NCBI GenBank assembly: GCA_019187405.1
Contig: JABAQZ010000013.1
Span: 1-64,000, forward strand
DNA length: 64,000 bases
Direction of reading: 5' to 3'
Source of the DNA: Ignavibacteria bacterium
Lineage (GTDB): Bacteria > Bacteroidota > Ignavibacteria > Tepidaquicellales > Tepidaquicellaceae
Every line of letters begins with the position of its first letter. Positions within the stretch are counted from its first letter, which is position 1. The notes below the pieces were generated by a model that made no database searches, was not told where the DNA came from, and was given only the letters and a program-made list of their open reading frames with translations. The position numbers were made by a program, and so were the translations under genes. This document shows positions 36,236 through 46,540 of this stretch, piece after piece.

Positions 36236-36673
36236 ATGAACATTGTAAAATTCAAAAAAGACACAGACTTATTTAATGACACTTTTAAATCAATTTTCAA
36301 CAGTCCGTTATTCAGCGGATGGGAAAATCTGAATCAGGTATCTAATTTTACGCCGAAAGTAAGAATCAGCGAAGACAGAGATAATTTTTTCATAAAGGTT
36401 GAAATGCCTGGCATGACAAAAGAAGATGTAAAGATGTCAGTAGAGAACAACGTACTTTCGATTAACGGTATAAAGAAACAGGAAAAGAAAACCGAAGAAA
36501 CGAATTTGATTACAAACGAAATTTATTACGGAGAATTCAGCAGGAGTTTTAACCTGTCAAACGACATTAAGATTGATGCAATTGAAGCTGAATTCAAAGA
36601 CGGAGTACTGAATATTTCTCTGCCGAAAGTAGAAGAAGCAAAACCTGTTGTAAAAGAAATCAACATTAAGTAA
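36236..36673 (+). CDS. Small heat-shock protein, Hsp20 family
   Basis: About 145 residues, an ATP-independent holdase chaperone. The alpha-crystallin domain runs from FTPKVRISEDRDNFFIKVEMPG through KEDVKMSVENNVLSINGIKK to FKDGVLNISLPK. The frame is open from 36155, but the AAAGGAGAT Shine-Dalgarno at 36221-36229 and the usual short N terminus fix the ATG at 36236. The dnaK gene follows after a terminator, giving a heat-shock pair. Confidence 0.93.
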   Translation: MNIVKFKKDTDLFNDTFKSIFNSPLFSGWENLNQVSNFTPKVRISEDRDNFFIKVEMPGMTKEDVKMSVENNVLSINGIKKQEKKTEETNLITNEIYYGEFSRSFNLSNDIKIDAIEAEFKDGVLNISLPKVEEAKPVVKEINIK

Positions 36674-36698
36674 GTTAATAAATCAGATTAAATCAACA

Positions 36699-36725
36699 AA
36701 GGGTGAGCAAGACCAACTCACCCTT
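36699..36725 (+). terminator. Hairpin terminator between hsp20 and dnaK
   Basis: AAGGGTGAG (36699-36707) pairs perfectly with CTCACCCTT (36717-36725), followed by a weak T-rich stretch. Some read-through into dnaK is possible. Confidence 0.7.
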
Positions 36726-36799
36726 AATTTTAAAAAAGATACTTTAATGCAGGAAAAATTTTCTTTGCATTATTTTAGTTTAAGAAAGGAAAAAGTTTT

Positions 36800-38740
36800 A
36801 TGGGAAAAATCATTGGAATTGATCTGGGGACAACCAATTCATGTGTTTCAGTAATGGAAGGGAGTGACCCTGTAGTAATACCAAATGCCGAAGGCTCGAG
36901 GACAACTCCGTCGGTTGTAGCGTTTTCTAAGAACGGCGACCGTCTCATCGGAGACCCTGCAAAGCGTCAGGCAGTTACAAATCCTCAAAATACAATCTTC
37001 TCCATTAAGAGATTCATGGGCAGAAGATATGACGAGGTAAATGAAGAAATTAAGAAAGTTCCATATAAAATCGTAAAAGGCGAAAATGATACAGTCCGTG
37101 TCGAAATAAACGACAAAGGACAGGATAAAATATACTCACCTCCTGAAATTTCTGCAATGATTCTTCAGAAGATGAAAAAAACGGCTGAAGATTATCTCGG
37201 TCAGACAGTTACCGAAGCAGTTATTACTGTTCCTGCATATTTTAATGATTCACAAAGACAAGCAACAAAGGATGCGGGTAAAATTGCCGGACTCGACGTA
37301 AAGAGAATCATCAACGAACCAACTGCAGCGGCTCTTGCATACGGATTAGACAGAAAGAAAGCCAACGAGAAAGTTGCGGTGTATGATCTTGGAGGAGGTA
37401 CGTTTGACATTTCAATACTTGAACTTGGCGAGGGAGTATTCGAAGTGAAATCAACACACGGAGATACACACCTTGGAGGCGATGATTTTGATCAGAGATT
37501 GATTGATTATCTTGCAGATGAATTTAAAAAGAAAGAAGGGATTGATTTAAGAAATGACCCGATGGCTCTGCAGAGACTCAAAGAAGCAGCAGAGAATGCA
37601 AAGAAGGCATTATCTTCAAGTTCACAAACTGAAGTAAATCTTCCTTACATTACTGCTACCGCCGAAGGACCAAAATTTTTACTTGAGACAATTACAAGAT
37701 CCAAGTTTGAATCTCTCATAAGTGATCTCGTCGAAAGAACAGTTTATCCTTGCAACAAAGCTATAGAAGATTCGGGTTATAAAGTAAATGAAATTGATGA
37801 AGTAATACTTGTCGGAGGTTCGACGCGAATTCCGATGGTACAGGAAACAGTTAAGAAACTCTTCGGCAAAGAGCCTAATAAAAGCGTAAATCCGGATGAA
37901 GTAGTAGCAGTCGGCGCAGCCATTCAAGGAGGAGTACTCGCAGGCGATGTTCATGATGTACTGCTTCTCGATGTAACGCCGTTGTCACTCGGTATCGAAA
38001 CGCTTGGCGGTGTCATGACAAAGCTTATTGATGCAAACACTACGATACCGTCAAAGAAATCGCAGGTTTTCTCAACTGCTGTAAATTATCAGCCCTCCGT
38101 TGAAATTCACGTTTTGCAGGGTGAAAGATCAATGGCTGCAGATAACAGAACGCTGGGAAGATTTCATCTTGACGGAATACCGCTTGCTCCGAGAGGCATC
38201 CCGCAAATTGAAGTTACATTTGACATTGATGCAAACGGCATACTGAATGTTTCAGCGCAGGATAAGGGTACCGGAAAGCAGCAGCAAATAAAAATAACGC
38301 ATTCATCCGGACTTTCAGAATCAGAGATTGAAAAAATGAAAAAAGATGCCAAAGAGCATGAAGCCGAAGATGCAAAGAAAAAAGAACTTATTGACATGAA
38401 AAATCAGGCAGATGCAATGGTGTTTCAGGGTGAAAAACAAATGAAAGATTTTGAAGCTAAGTTAAATCCCGAGACAAGATCAAAAATCCAATCAGTCATT
38501 GACAGGCTGAAGGATGCAGCAAAAAGCGATAACATCAGTTCGATAAAAACAGCAATCGATGAATATAATGCCGTATGGAACGAAGCTTCATCACAAATGT
38601 ATTCGCAAACAACCGAAGGAGCAGATGGTCAGCAAGGCAGTGCAGGACATCAGCAGGGAGGTGAAAACACAGGTCAGGGAAATGACGGTAATGTAGAGAA
38701 TGCCGATTTTGAAGTTGTGGATGATAAGGATAAAAAGTAA
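36800..38740 (+). CDS. dnaK: Chaperone DnaK (Hsp70)
   Basis: 646 residues. The ATPase domain starts [11 protein letters not shown], with [17 protein letters not shown] and [11 protein letters not shown]; the linker is [10 protein letters not shown]; the beta-sandwich substrate domain and helical lid follow; and a Gly/Gln/Asn-rich tail ends in [10 protein letters not shown]. It folds proteins with DnaJ and GrpE, neither of which is adjacent. A short AAGGAAAAA lies just before the ATG. Confidence 0.97.
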   Translation: MGKIIGIDLGTTNSCVSVMEGSDPVVIPNAEGSRTTPSVVAFSKNGDRLIGDPAKRQAVTNPQNTIFSIKRFMGRRYDEVNEEIKKVPYKIVKGENDTVRVEINDKGQDKIYSPPEISAMILQKMKKTAEDYLGQTVTEAVITVPAYFNDSQRQATKDAGKIAGLDVKRIINEPTAAALAYGLDRKKANEKVAVYDLGGGTFDISILELGEGVFEVKSTHGDTHLGGDDFDQRLIDYLADEFKKKEGIDLRNDPMALQRLKEAAENAKKALSSSSQTEVNLPYITATAEGPKFLLETITRSKFESLISDLVERTVYPCNKAIEDSGYKVNEIDEVILVGGSTRIPMVQETVKKLFGKEPNKSVNPDEVVAVGAAIQGGVLAGDVHDVLLLDVTPLSLGIETLGGVMTKLIDANTTIPSKKSQVFSTAVNYQPSVEIHVLQGERSMAADNRTLGRFHLDGIPLAPRGIPQIEVTFDIDANGILNVSAQDKGTGKQQQIKITHSSGLSESEIEKMKKDAKEHEAEDAKKKELIDMKNQADAMVFQGEKQMKDFEAKLNPETRSKIQSVIDRLKDAAKSDNISSIKTAIDEYNAVWNEASSQMYSQTTEGADGQQGSAGHQQGGENTGQGNDGNVENADFEVVDDKDKK

Positions 38741-38785
38741 TTCGATCATCTTTTAAAGATGAATGAACATTAATAATTTAAAAAC

Positions 38786-38825
38786 CATAAAACCATCTGC
38801 CCGCATGGGCGGGTGGTTTTTTATT
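38786..38825 (+). terminator. Rho-independent terminator after dnaK
   Basis: AAACCA...CCCGC pairs with GCGGG...TGGTTT around an ATGG loop, with four unpaired bases (TCTG) in the left arm, and a T run follows. The next DinB frame begins inside the T run, which argues for the later ATG at 38837. Confidence 0.8.
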
Positions 38826-38836
38826 TAATTTTAATA

Positions 38837-39334
38837 ATGATAAAATCTGAACCTGTTGTACTTGCTGAGACTTTTGAAATGGTAAGAAATCTGACTATGA
38901 TGTATTTAAATCAGCTCGATAAAATTGACGTGCATGAGATGATAGACTACAAAGGTATTAAATTTAACAGCGCATACTGGATTGCCGGACACCTGACATG
39001 GAGCGAGCATTCCCTGATAGTTAACGGAGTTGCAGGTGAAGATATGGGAATTGACTGGATTGAAGAATTTGCCATAGGAAAAGATCCTGAAAACATCGTA
39101 AAAAAACCGTCGATCGAAGAAATTTTAAAGACACTTGAAAAGGTACATTCTAAGTCAATGGAAATCATTAAAAACCTTTCGGACAAAAATCTTGACGAAG
39201 AAAATCATTTCGGAATTGCTTTTGGCGGTGTGAAATCTAAAAGAAACTTAATAAAACATTTGATACGGCATGAGCCGATGCATATAGGTCAGCTTTCCTT
39301 GATTCTGAAAGTTAACGGGATAAAATTTGCCTGA
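38837..39334 (+). CDS. DinB-family protein (third of three)
   Basis: About 165 residues. Metal-site histidines are in AGHLTWSEH and in HEPMHIGQ. A GTG at 38813 would extend the frame into the dnaK terminator, so the ATG at 38837 is preferred. The sequence has little in common with the other two DinB proteins beyond the His pattern and the bundle shape. It converges with the nuclease gene across 27 bases. Confidence 0.85.
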   Translation: MIKSEPVVLAETFEMVRNLTMMYLNQLDKIDVHEMIDYKGIKFNSAYWIAGHLTWSEHSLIVNGVAGEDMGIDWIEEFAIGKDPENIVKKPSIEEILKTLEKVHSKSMEIIKNLSDKNLDEENHFGIAFGGVKSKRNLIKHLIRHEPMHIGQLSLILKVNGIKFA

Positions 39335-39361
39335 TAGATTCTGCTGACCTACATAAGATTT

Positions 39362-41068
39362 TTAAGAAGAAACAAATTTTAACACATCTTTTTTTGAATG
39401 ATTGTCATTGATTTCCATTACGCTGTTTTTATCCCTATTGAGAGCCAGCCAGTTTGAAATGACTTTTATTTCATCGAGTTCAAATCTGTTGAACTTATGT
39501 TTCACATATTTGCTTAATGAGAAAAATAAATATTCGGTAGTTTCCGTAAGTTCGCTTAGCATATCTGTCTGATTAAACTCATCTGAATTCCGGAAATTAT
39601 ATGTCTTCACAAGCTTACCGTTTTGTATCAGAAACAATTCAAAGTTATCCTCATTCCTGCATTTAATAATGAGCTTCTTGTCGTTTATTGCAGAAGTTAT
39701 GACTTTCTGATAGCTCATTACTTTTTTAATGTCTTCTATTCTGTCTCTTATGAATGCAGCTCTTTCGTAATCCATATTTTCAGAAAACTCTTTCATTCTC
39801 ATTTCATACAGCTTTTGCACGGAATGTTTTTCGGAAGATATAATAAATTCATGTACTTTTTTAACTTCATCCTGATAGCTGTGTTTAGTCTGTGTCAGAT
39901 TGCATGGAGCTTTGCATTTTCCTATGTCAAAATACATGCATGAAGAATTTATCGATGAGGGTTTGATTGTTTTCTGTTCGCATTTCCTTAGTTTAAATTC
40001 ATTATTAATTTCCTTTATCAGATTATTCACCGTAAGCCCGCTTCTAAAAGGTCCGTAATAATTTGCCCCGTCATTTTCCAGTTCATACACTTTCTCAATT
40101 CTTGGAAAATCATTCTGCACATCAATTTTTATAAAAGGATGAAACTTGAATCTTTTAATGGCGGAGTTAAACCGAGGTTTAAATTTTTTGATCAACTTTG
40201 ATTCAAGTATCAGCGCAGATAATTCAGAATTAGTAATTTCAAAATCTACGGAATGAATATTTCTGATCAGTTTTTTTATTTTTACCGGCAATTCAGAATT
40301 ATGCCTGAAATAAGAAGAAACTCTTTCTTTAAGATCCTTTGCTTTTCCGATATACAATATTTCGCCGTTACGGGATTTCATAAAATAAACTCCAGGACAT
40401 CTTGGTAGAGTTTTTAACTCCAGTTTCAGTTTTTTTACGGCAGCAGGCTGCTTTTGCTCTTTGATGATTTTGCTGTTTTGGAATTTCAGAATTTCTTCGG
40501 CAGTTTCGTAATCATATTCATCAGCGAGAATATCCAGAAAATTTAACAGAATTTTAGATGTTGCAAGAGCATCGTCATACGCACGATGCATTCGTTTAAA
40601 TTTAATTTCAAAATGACTGGCAACATTTACCAGAGACTTGCTTTTCAGACGTTTCAGAAGTCGTCTGGCAAGCTTGCATGTGCACAAAGTTTTGTAATTA
40701 AAATCAAAACCGGATCTATAAAGCGATCTGTTAAGAAATTTAAAGTCAAAGCCGACATTATGACCGGTGAATATAATATTCTCATTTTCATTACGGGATT
40801 TAAAGAAAGTCAAAATATCCTCGGCAACTTCATTGAATTCTGGTTTATTCATCACATCTTCATTTGAAATTCCCGTGAGATAAGTAATTTCTTTTGGAAT
40901 GTGCTGTTTGGGATTAATTAAAGTTGAAAATTTTTCTCTGATTTCTCCGTTTTGAACTTTAATTAAGGCAATTTCCGTTATACGATTGAATTCAGGAGAT
41001 AATCCCGTAGTTTCAACATCGCAAACAATAAAAGTGCAATCATAAATACTATTTATACCGGAAATCAT
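39362..41068 (-). CDS. DnaQ-type exonuclease fused to a UvrC-like GIY-YIG nuclease
   Basis: 568 residues. The N-terminal third is a DEDDh 3'-5' exonuclease: CDVETTG (16-22), GHNVGFDFKFL and HRAYDDALAT carry the acidic and His residues. A GIY-YIG domain follows at about 223-300 (CPGVYFMKSRNGEILYIGKAKDLKERVSSYF), then a Cys-bearing segment and a UVR motif (MDYERAAFIRDRIEDI). The UvrC C-terminal RNase H-like domain is absent. The fused arrangement is known in some bacteria and suggests repair incision plus trimming. No uvrA or uvrB lies nearby. Confidence 0.88.
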   Translation of the reverse strand: MISGINSIYDCTFIVCDVETTGLSPEFNRITEIALIKVQNGEIREKFSTLINPKQHIPKEITYLTGISNEDVMNKPEFNEVAEDILTFFKSRNENENIIFTGHNVGFDFKFLNRSLYRSGFDFNYKTLCTCKLARRLLKRLKSKSLVNVASHFEIKFKRMHRAYDDALATSKILLNFLDILADEYDYETAEEILKFQNSKIIKEQKQPAAVKKLKLELKTLPRCPGVYFMKSRNGEILYIGKAKDLKERVSSYFRHNSELPVKIKKLIRNIHSVDFEITNSELSALILESKLIKKFKPRFNSAIKRFKFHPFIKIDVQNDFPRIEKVYELENDGANYYGPFRSGLTVNNLIKEINNEFKLRKCEQKTIKPSSINSSCMYFDIGKCKAPCNLTQTKHSYQDEVKKVHEFIISSEKHSVQKLYEMRMKEFSENMDYERAAFIRDRIEDIKKVMSYQKVITSAINDKKLIIKCRNEDNFELFLIQNGKLVKTYNFRNSDEFNQTDMLSELTETTEYLFFSLSKYVKHKFNRFELDEIKVISNWLALNRDKNSVMEINDNHSKKDVLKFVSS

Positions 41069-41274
41069 ACATCAATTTACAATTATTTAAGAAAAAAATC
41101 TTACCATATATTTTAATTCCTTGCATACTTTTTTTCCTTTTTTAACTCTTTGAAAAACTCAATTACAGTCTGTATTTCAATTATTGTGAATTCAAAATTT
41201 AATTACCTATGCCTTTTTATTGAAAAGCGATTTGAGTATTTTAAACGATTAATTTTTTTAAGTAAACAAATAAA

Positions 41275-43032
41275 ATGAACAAATTTAATAAACATATAAA
41301 AGCGAGTCTCGTCGTCTTAATTGCTTTATTTGTGGTAATATCAGCCTGCTCCAGTAAAAAAAAGCAGGTGGTCAGTGAAGTAGGCACGGATAAGATTTAT
41401 CTCGATGATTATGAAAAGCAGTATCTGAAGACCAACAGCAATATTGATTCTGCAAGAAATTCAACAATGGAAAAGAGGAGGGAATTTCTGGATTTGCTTA
41501 TAAAATTCCGTCTGAAAGTTCTCGATGCACGAGATAGAGGATTATTAAAATCAGAGGACATACAAAACGACTTAAAGCAATATAAGGACAATTTTCTCAC
41601 GTCTTTTATAGTTGATAAGGAAATTGTTGAACCCGAAATAAAAGAGCTGCATGAAAGAAAAGAATTTGAAGTCAGAGCTTCTCATATATTAATTAACCTT
41701 CCGCAATCAGGATATTCGGCAGAAGATTCTATTAAAGCATATCAGAAAGCTTATGATGCAATTAAGAAGCTGAAAGAAGGAGTTGATTTTGCCGAAGTGG
41801 CAGTGGAATTTTCGGATGATATGTCAGCAAAGCAAAATGGAGGAGACTTGTATTATTTTACTGCAGGTATGACAGTGCCGGAGTTTGAGGACGTAATTTA
41901 TAAAATGAAAGTCGGCGATTATACAAAAGAACCCGTAAGAACCATGTTTGGTCTTCATGTAGTAAAGCTTACTGACAAGAAGAAAAGAAACGAAGGCATA
42001 AGAGCATCTCACATATTGATTCAGGAACAGAAAGATAGTCTCGGTGCTACTGTAGATTCTATTGGAACATACAACAAGGCAAAGGAAGTACTTTCAAGAT
42101 TAAAGAACGGTGAAGATTTTGCCAAAGTTGCAAAGGAATTTTCAATGGATCAGGGTTCAAAAGACAAAGGCGGCGATCTGGGATATTTTGACAGAAGAAG
42201 AATGGTTCAACAGTTTGACAGCGTAGCATTTACGCTGAAAGTCGGCGAGATATCTGATCTTGTCAGGACGCCTTTCGGATGGCATATAATTAAGGTTACC
42301 GAAATCAAGCAGTATCAACCGTTTGATAAGCAGAAAGATCTTCTCAAAGGTGACTTTAAGAAAGGACCTTTATTTAAGACAAAATATGCGGAGTATCTTC
42401 AGAAGGCAAGAAAGGAATTCAAGTTTGAGATTAAGCCTGATGGCATAGATTTTATAACTTCAAAAGTTGATTCGACGAGATCGATATCAAGTTTGAATCT
42501 TGACAGTATATTCACAACCGATGATAAAAACAAAGTGATAGCTGTATATAAAGACGGAGAGGTAAAGCTTGCGGACATTGTGGAATATCTGGGAAAGAAC
42601 AGGGATTATTCGTCGAGTATAGCAAACAAGGCGACATTTGTAAAAATAATTGAAGGAACTGCGGATACGCCTGTTTTGTTAAAATTAGCCGTAAAGAAAA
42701 ACATAGAGAAAGACGAAGAATTCGTTGCACAGATGACTGAATACGAGAACGGATTATTAAGTTTTAAAATTGATCAGGAAGAGTTGTGGAGAAAAATTAA
42801 GATTAATCCCGAAGAAATGCAGAGCTATTATGAATCACATAAAGACAAATATTCATTTACAGACAGCAATAAAGTAAAGACAAAACCATTTGAAGAAGTA
42901 AAATCTGAAATATCAAATACGATGCAGCAGCAGAAATTCAAGGACCTCGAGAAAGAATACATAGATAACCTTAAGAAAAAGTATCCTATAAAAATCAACG
43001 AAACGGTTTTACTTGAAGCATTTAAAGAATAA
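41275..43032 (+). CDS. Lipoprotein parvulin-type peptidyl-prolyl isomerase (two PpiC domains)
   Basis: 585 residues. The signal peptide ends in the lipobox ISAC with Cys25, so the protein is membrane-anchored in the periplasm. Two parvulin domains are clear: one starting EVRASHILINLPQSG and ending MFGLHVVKL, the next starting GIRASHILIQEQKDS and ending PFGWHIIKV. A long helical region follows. Such proteins assist folding of outer-membrane proteins. The next parvulin gene follows after three bases. Confidence 0.92.
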   Translation: MNKFNKHIKASLVVLIALFVVISACSSKKKQVVSEVGTDKIYLDDYEKQYLKTNSNIDSARNSTMEKRREFLDLLIKFRLKVLDARDRGLLKSEDIQNDLKQYKDNFLTSFIVDKEIVEPEIKELHERKEFEVRASHILINLPQSGYSAEDSIKAYQKAYDAIKKLKEGVDFAEVAVEFSDDMSAKQNGGDLYYFTAGMTVPEFEDVIYKMKVGDYTKEPVRTMFGLHVVKLTDKKKRNEGIRASHILIQEQKDSLGATVDSIGTYNKAKEVLSRLKNGEDFAKVAKEFSMDQGSKDKGGDLGYFDRRRMVQQFDSVAFTLKVGEISDLVRTPFGWHIIKVTEIKQYQPFDKQKDLLKGDFKKGPLFKTKYAEYLQKARKEFKFEIKPDGIDFITSKVDSTRSISSLNLDSIFTTDDKNKVIAVYKDGEVKLADIVEYLGKNRDYSSSIANKATFVKIIEGTADTPVLLKLAVKKNIEKDEEFVAQMTEYENGLLSFKIDQEELWRKIKINPEEMQSYYESHKDKYSFTDSNKVKTKPFEEVKSEISNTMQQQKFKDLEKEYIDNLKKKYPIKINETVLLEAFKE

Positions 43033-43035
43033 GAT

Positions 43036-44316
43036 TTGAAATTCGGCAAATTCATTTTCGCATTAATAGTAACGGCAATTGCTTCCGTAGTTTTGGGTCA
43101 GACCGAGGGCGACAGGATAATTGCCGTTATTGGCAATGAAATAGTAACCGAATCGGATTTTCAGTACCAATTGCAGATGTATGCGCGTCAGAATCAGCTG
43201 ACCGAAATATCTCCATATATGGCTCAGCAACTGTTTCAGTCAATGATTACAAACAAAATCATACTTGCAAAAGCTGATCAGGACAGTGTTACGGTAACAG
43301 AAGATGAGGTTGCAAAAGAGCTCGACAACAGAGTGCGCAACATGATAGAGCAGATCGGTTCCGAGCAGAGAGTAGAGGAGATTTACGGAATGCCGATAGT
43401 GAAGATAAGAAATATCATAAAGGAAGATCTTCAGAAGAACATGAAAATTGAAAAGCTTAAGAGGAGCAGATTTCAGGGAAGATTAAAGATAAGCGACAGG
43501 GAAATAAAAGAATTTTATCAGACCTACAAAGACAGTTTGCCGGATGTCAGCGAGGAGTTTGAGATAGCGCACATTTTCATGGACAGAAAAATCAGTGATG
43601 CTGAAAAGCAGAGCGCTAGACAAAAAGCTCTTCAGCTGCTCGACAGTTTAAAAAACGGTGCGGATTTTTCGGAGATTGCCAGAAGAAATTCAATGGACTC
43701 GCTTTCAGCAATTCAAGGCGGCGATCTGGGATTTGCAAGAAAGGGAACATTTGTCAAAGAATTTGAAGAAGCGCTTTACAATCTGAAGGAAGGTGAAATT
43801 TCGGACATAGTGGAAACCGAATTCGGTTATCATATCATTAAGCTGAATGAAAAGCAGGGCGACAGAGTAAGAAGCCAGCATATACTTGTCAAGTATCCTA
43901 AATTCGAATCTTCCGATTTTGAAACAATAAATTTTCTTAACAGCTTAAGGGACAGCATTAAATCCGGGACGATAACATTTGAAGATGCCGCAAAAAAATA
44001 TTCACAGGATCAGTTAACCAAGGATAAAGGCGGATATGTAGGAAAGATTCCTGCCGAGCAGATTGACAGCATCGCCGTAATAAAGCTGAAAGAAATTCCA
44101 GAGGGGGAAGTAACCGAAACAATCCGAACAGGCGGCGACATGAATTACGGTTATGAAATTTACAAGTTGATTAAAATTTATCCTCCTCATAAATTGAGTC
44201 TCGATACTGATTACGAAAGAATAAAAATGTTTGCTGAAACCTACAAAGAAAACAAGGAAATGGAAAAATGGATAAATCAAATCAGAGAAACCATTTATGT
44301 AAACGTAAAGATGTAA
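43036..44316 (+). CDS. SurA-type periplasmic chaperone and peptidyl-prolyl isomerase
   Basis: 426 residues with a signal peptide (1-21, ending VLGQ). The SurA N-terminal helical domain covers about 25-150 (RIIAVIGNEIVTESDFQYQL). A first parvulin domain follows at about 175-280 (EEFEIAHIFMDRK ... FGYHIIKL) and a second more degenerate one at about 284-390 (VRSQHILVKYP). It escorts barrel proteins across the periplasm. The start is TTG at 43036, three bases after the preceding stop, with no Shine-Dalgarno. The two parvulin genes form one operon. Confidence 0.9.
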   Translation: MKFGKFIFALIVTAIASVVLGQTEGDRIIAVIGNEIVTESDFQYQLQMYARQNQLTEISPYMAQQLFQSMITNKIILAKADQDSVTVTEDEVAKELDNRVRNMIEQIGSEQRVEEIYGMPIVKIRNIIKEDLQKNMKIEKLKRSRFQGRLKISDREIKEFYQTYKDSLPDVSEEFEIAHIFMDRKISDAEKQSARQKALQLLDSLKNGADFSEIARRNSMDSLSAIQGGDLGFARKGTFVKEFEEALYNLKEGEISDIVETEFGYHIIKLNEKQGDRVRSQHILVKYPKFESSDFETINFLNSLRDSIKSGTITFEDAAKKYSQDQLTKDKGGYVGKIPAEQIDSIAVIKLKEIPEGEVTETIRTGGDMNYGYEIYKLIKIYPPHKLSLDTDYERIKMFAETYKENKEMEKWINQIRETIYVNVKM

Positions 44317-44407
44317 ATGTCATTATAATTTCCGGAAATCTTGCAGATTCATTTAAGCATTTCTTAATTCAGCTTGTTAATTCAAAACCAATTATAAAAT
44401 TGTAATT

Positions 44408-46525
44408 ATGGATTTTACTTTTAAAACCGATTACAATTTTTTTTTCATCCTTGCCGTGCTTGCAGCGGCAATTATTATTGCTTATTTATATTACAGAAAA
44501 TCAAAGCTCGAAACATCAAGGAAGCGGATTTTTCTTATATTAAGAACTGTTTCGGTGTTTCTGCTTCTGCTTCTTTTCTTATCGCCGGTGATTTCATTTT
44601 TTGGAAATGTATCAAGGACACCAGTCAATGTATTTCTAATAGACAATTCAGAAAGTCTGACAATCGAAAACAGATTTGAAAAACTTAAAGAATTAATCGA
44701 CGAAAAAAATTTGAAAAGTGCCGGAAAAAATTCCGACAACAGATTTTTTTTGTTTGCAGGAAATATTCTTAAAGAAATAAATTACGGGGACATCAATTCG
44801 ATAGAATATACCGGGATAAATAATTTTCAGACTAATCTTTCACAATCAATTACTTCGCTTGAAGAAATTTTATCAGGAGGTAATTTATCTTCAGTAACAA
44901 TAATCTCGGACGGCATAATCAACGAAGGCGGTAATCCTGTTTACAGAGTGAAGCAGCTTAATGTTCCCGTTAATTACATTTTAACCGGTGACACTGTGCA
45001 AAAAAATGATTTGTCCTTAAGAACCGTTTTTTATAATAAATCAAGTTTTATTGAAAGCAGGGTTCCCATAAAAGCAGAAATTAACTCTTACAATTATGAC
45101 AGAAACATTGCGGTAAATCTGTTTGAAGAAAACAGGCTTATTGATTCAAAAGAGATTAAAGTCATACCGGGACAGATAAGATATGAAGCCGGCTTTTCCG
45201 TTTTTTCAAATACGGAATCAATTAAAAAATTCAGAATTGAAATTTCACCGGCAGAAGATGAGATAACCCTTAAAAATAATTTTGAAGAATTTTTTATAAA
45301 ATTTACCGATAATAAATTCAAAGTACTCGTCATATCCGGCGGACCCGGAGCTGATTTTGCATTTATAAAAGAAGAGATTCTGAAGATAAAAAATTTTGAT
45401 GCAGTATTCAGAACTCAAAAATCCCAAAATGAATTTTATGAAGGAAACATTCCGGCTGATGAGAAATTTGACTGCTGCATATTAATCGGATTCCCTGCAC
45501 AGCAAACCAGCACACTGCTTATGAATGAAATCAGGGAAATTATTATATCAAATAAGGCAACGCTGATTTTTTTAAGTTCGAGAAATACAGATTATGCAAA
45601 GTTGTCTCAGATCGAGGAATTACTTCCGTTTACGGTATCTTCATATTCTCCAAATGAAACAGAGACAAAAGTGAATTTCGTCGGCAAATTAAATCCGGAT
45701 TTAAATTTTTCGTATGATGTTTTAAAAGATATCGGTTCGTTTCCCGCAATTTTCAGGACACAGACTGTTTTCAGCGCAAAGCCCTCGGCAGAGACAATGC
45801 TGATAACAGATAGAAATTCAGAGCCGGCAATGTTAATTCAGAATACATCCAATAAAAGATCTGCGGCATTTCTTGTTTACGGATTTTACAAATGGCGGCT
45901 TAACAGTAAAAGCATAAACTCATCGGAGGTATTCAATAAGCTTATTACAAATTCTATTTTAATGTTATCGGATAAAGAAGCAAAGAAAAAGTTTATCGTT
46001 GAAACTACAAAACCAGTATATTCAAAATTTGAGAGCGTAATTTTCAATGCAAAGCTGAATAAGTTAGATGTAAAGGGAAATGAGAAAATCAGAGTCAGCA
46101 TTAAAGGAAAAGATTTTAATCAAAGTCTTGAACTTATACGAAAAGATAATCTTATTTTTCAGGGAAAGACGGATATTGCTTCAGACGGAGATTATGAATA
46201 TTCGGCAGAACTGATATCCGGAAATAATGTTGAAGAAAATACGATTGGAAAATTCAGCATTGGCATTAATAACTTCGAATACAAATCAACCAGAGCCGAC
46301 AACATGGTTTTAAGACAAATGGCAAATGAAACTATGGGAACAGATTTCGGCAGCATGCAAACTGCTGGTGCGAGTGACTTTTTAAGTAAAATAAACGAGA
46401 AATCGGAAATTTCAATGAAGACCATGAAAAACTTTGAGTTGAACATAAATCCATATTATTTATTCGGATTGATATTAATACTGTGCATGGAATGGTTTTT
46501 AAGAAAAAGAAATAATCTCCCTTGA
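44408..46525 (+). CDS. Membrane protein with von Willebrand A-like domain
   Basis: 705 residues. Two N-terminal membrane helices (about 11-29 and 41-65) and one C-terminal helix (about 684-700) flank a large periplasmic part. The VWA-like domain starts NVFLIDNSESL with a DxSxS metal-site pattern. A beta-sandwich region follows, then a second Rossmann-like section (KVLVISGGPGADFAFIKEEI ... CCILIGFP). Similar large membrane VWA proteins accompany Bat operons, but no MoxR or other bat gene is here. The function is unknown. The next gene starts 15 bases downstream. Confidence 0.7.
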   Translation: MDFTFKTDYNFFFILAVLAAAIIIAYLYYRKSKLETSRKRIFLILRTVSVFLLLLLFLSPVISFFGNVSRTPVNVFLIDNSESLTIENRFEKLKELIDEKNLKSAGKNSDNRFFLFAGNILKEINYGDINSIEYTGINNFQTNLSQSITSLEEILSGGNLSSVTIISDGIINEGGNPVYRVKQLNVPVNYILTGDTVQKNDLSLRTVFYNKSSFIESRVPIKAEINSYNYDRNIAVNLFEENRLIDSKEIKVIPGQIRYEAGFSVFSNTESIKKFRIEISPAEDEITLKNNFEEFFIKFTDNKFKVLVISGGPGADFAFIKEEILKIKNFDAVFRTQKSQNEFYEGNIPADEKFDCCILIGFPAQQTSTLLMNEIREIIISNKATLIFLSSRNTDYAKLSQIEELLPFTVSSYSPNETETKVNFVGKLNPDLNFSYDVLKDIGSFPAIFRTQTVFSAKPSAETMLITDRNSEPAMLIQNTSNKRSAAFLVYGFYKWRLNSKSINSSEVFNKLITNSILMLSDKEAKKKFIVETTKPVYSKFESVIFNAKLNKLDVKGNEKIRVSIKGKDFNQSLELIRKDNLIFQGKTDIASDGDYEYSAELISGNNVEENTIGKFSIGINNFEYKSTRADNMVLRQMANETMGTDFGSMQTAGASDFLSKINEKSEISMKTMKNFELNINPYYLFGLILILCMEWFLRKRNNLP

Positions 46526-46540
46526 CATATCAGTCTCAAT

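Noticed and set aside
38813-38836. GTG start of the third DinB gene
   Set aside because: It lies within the dnaK terminator; the ATG at 38837 is better placed.
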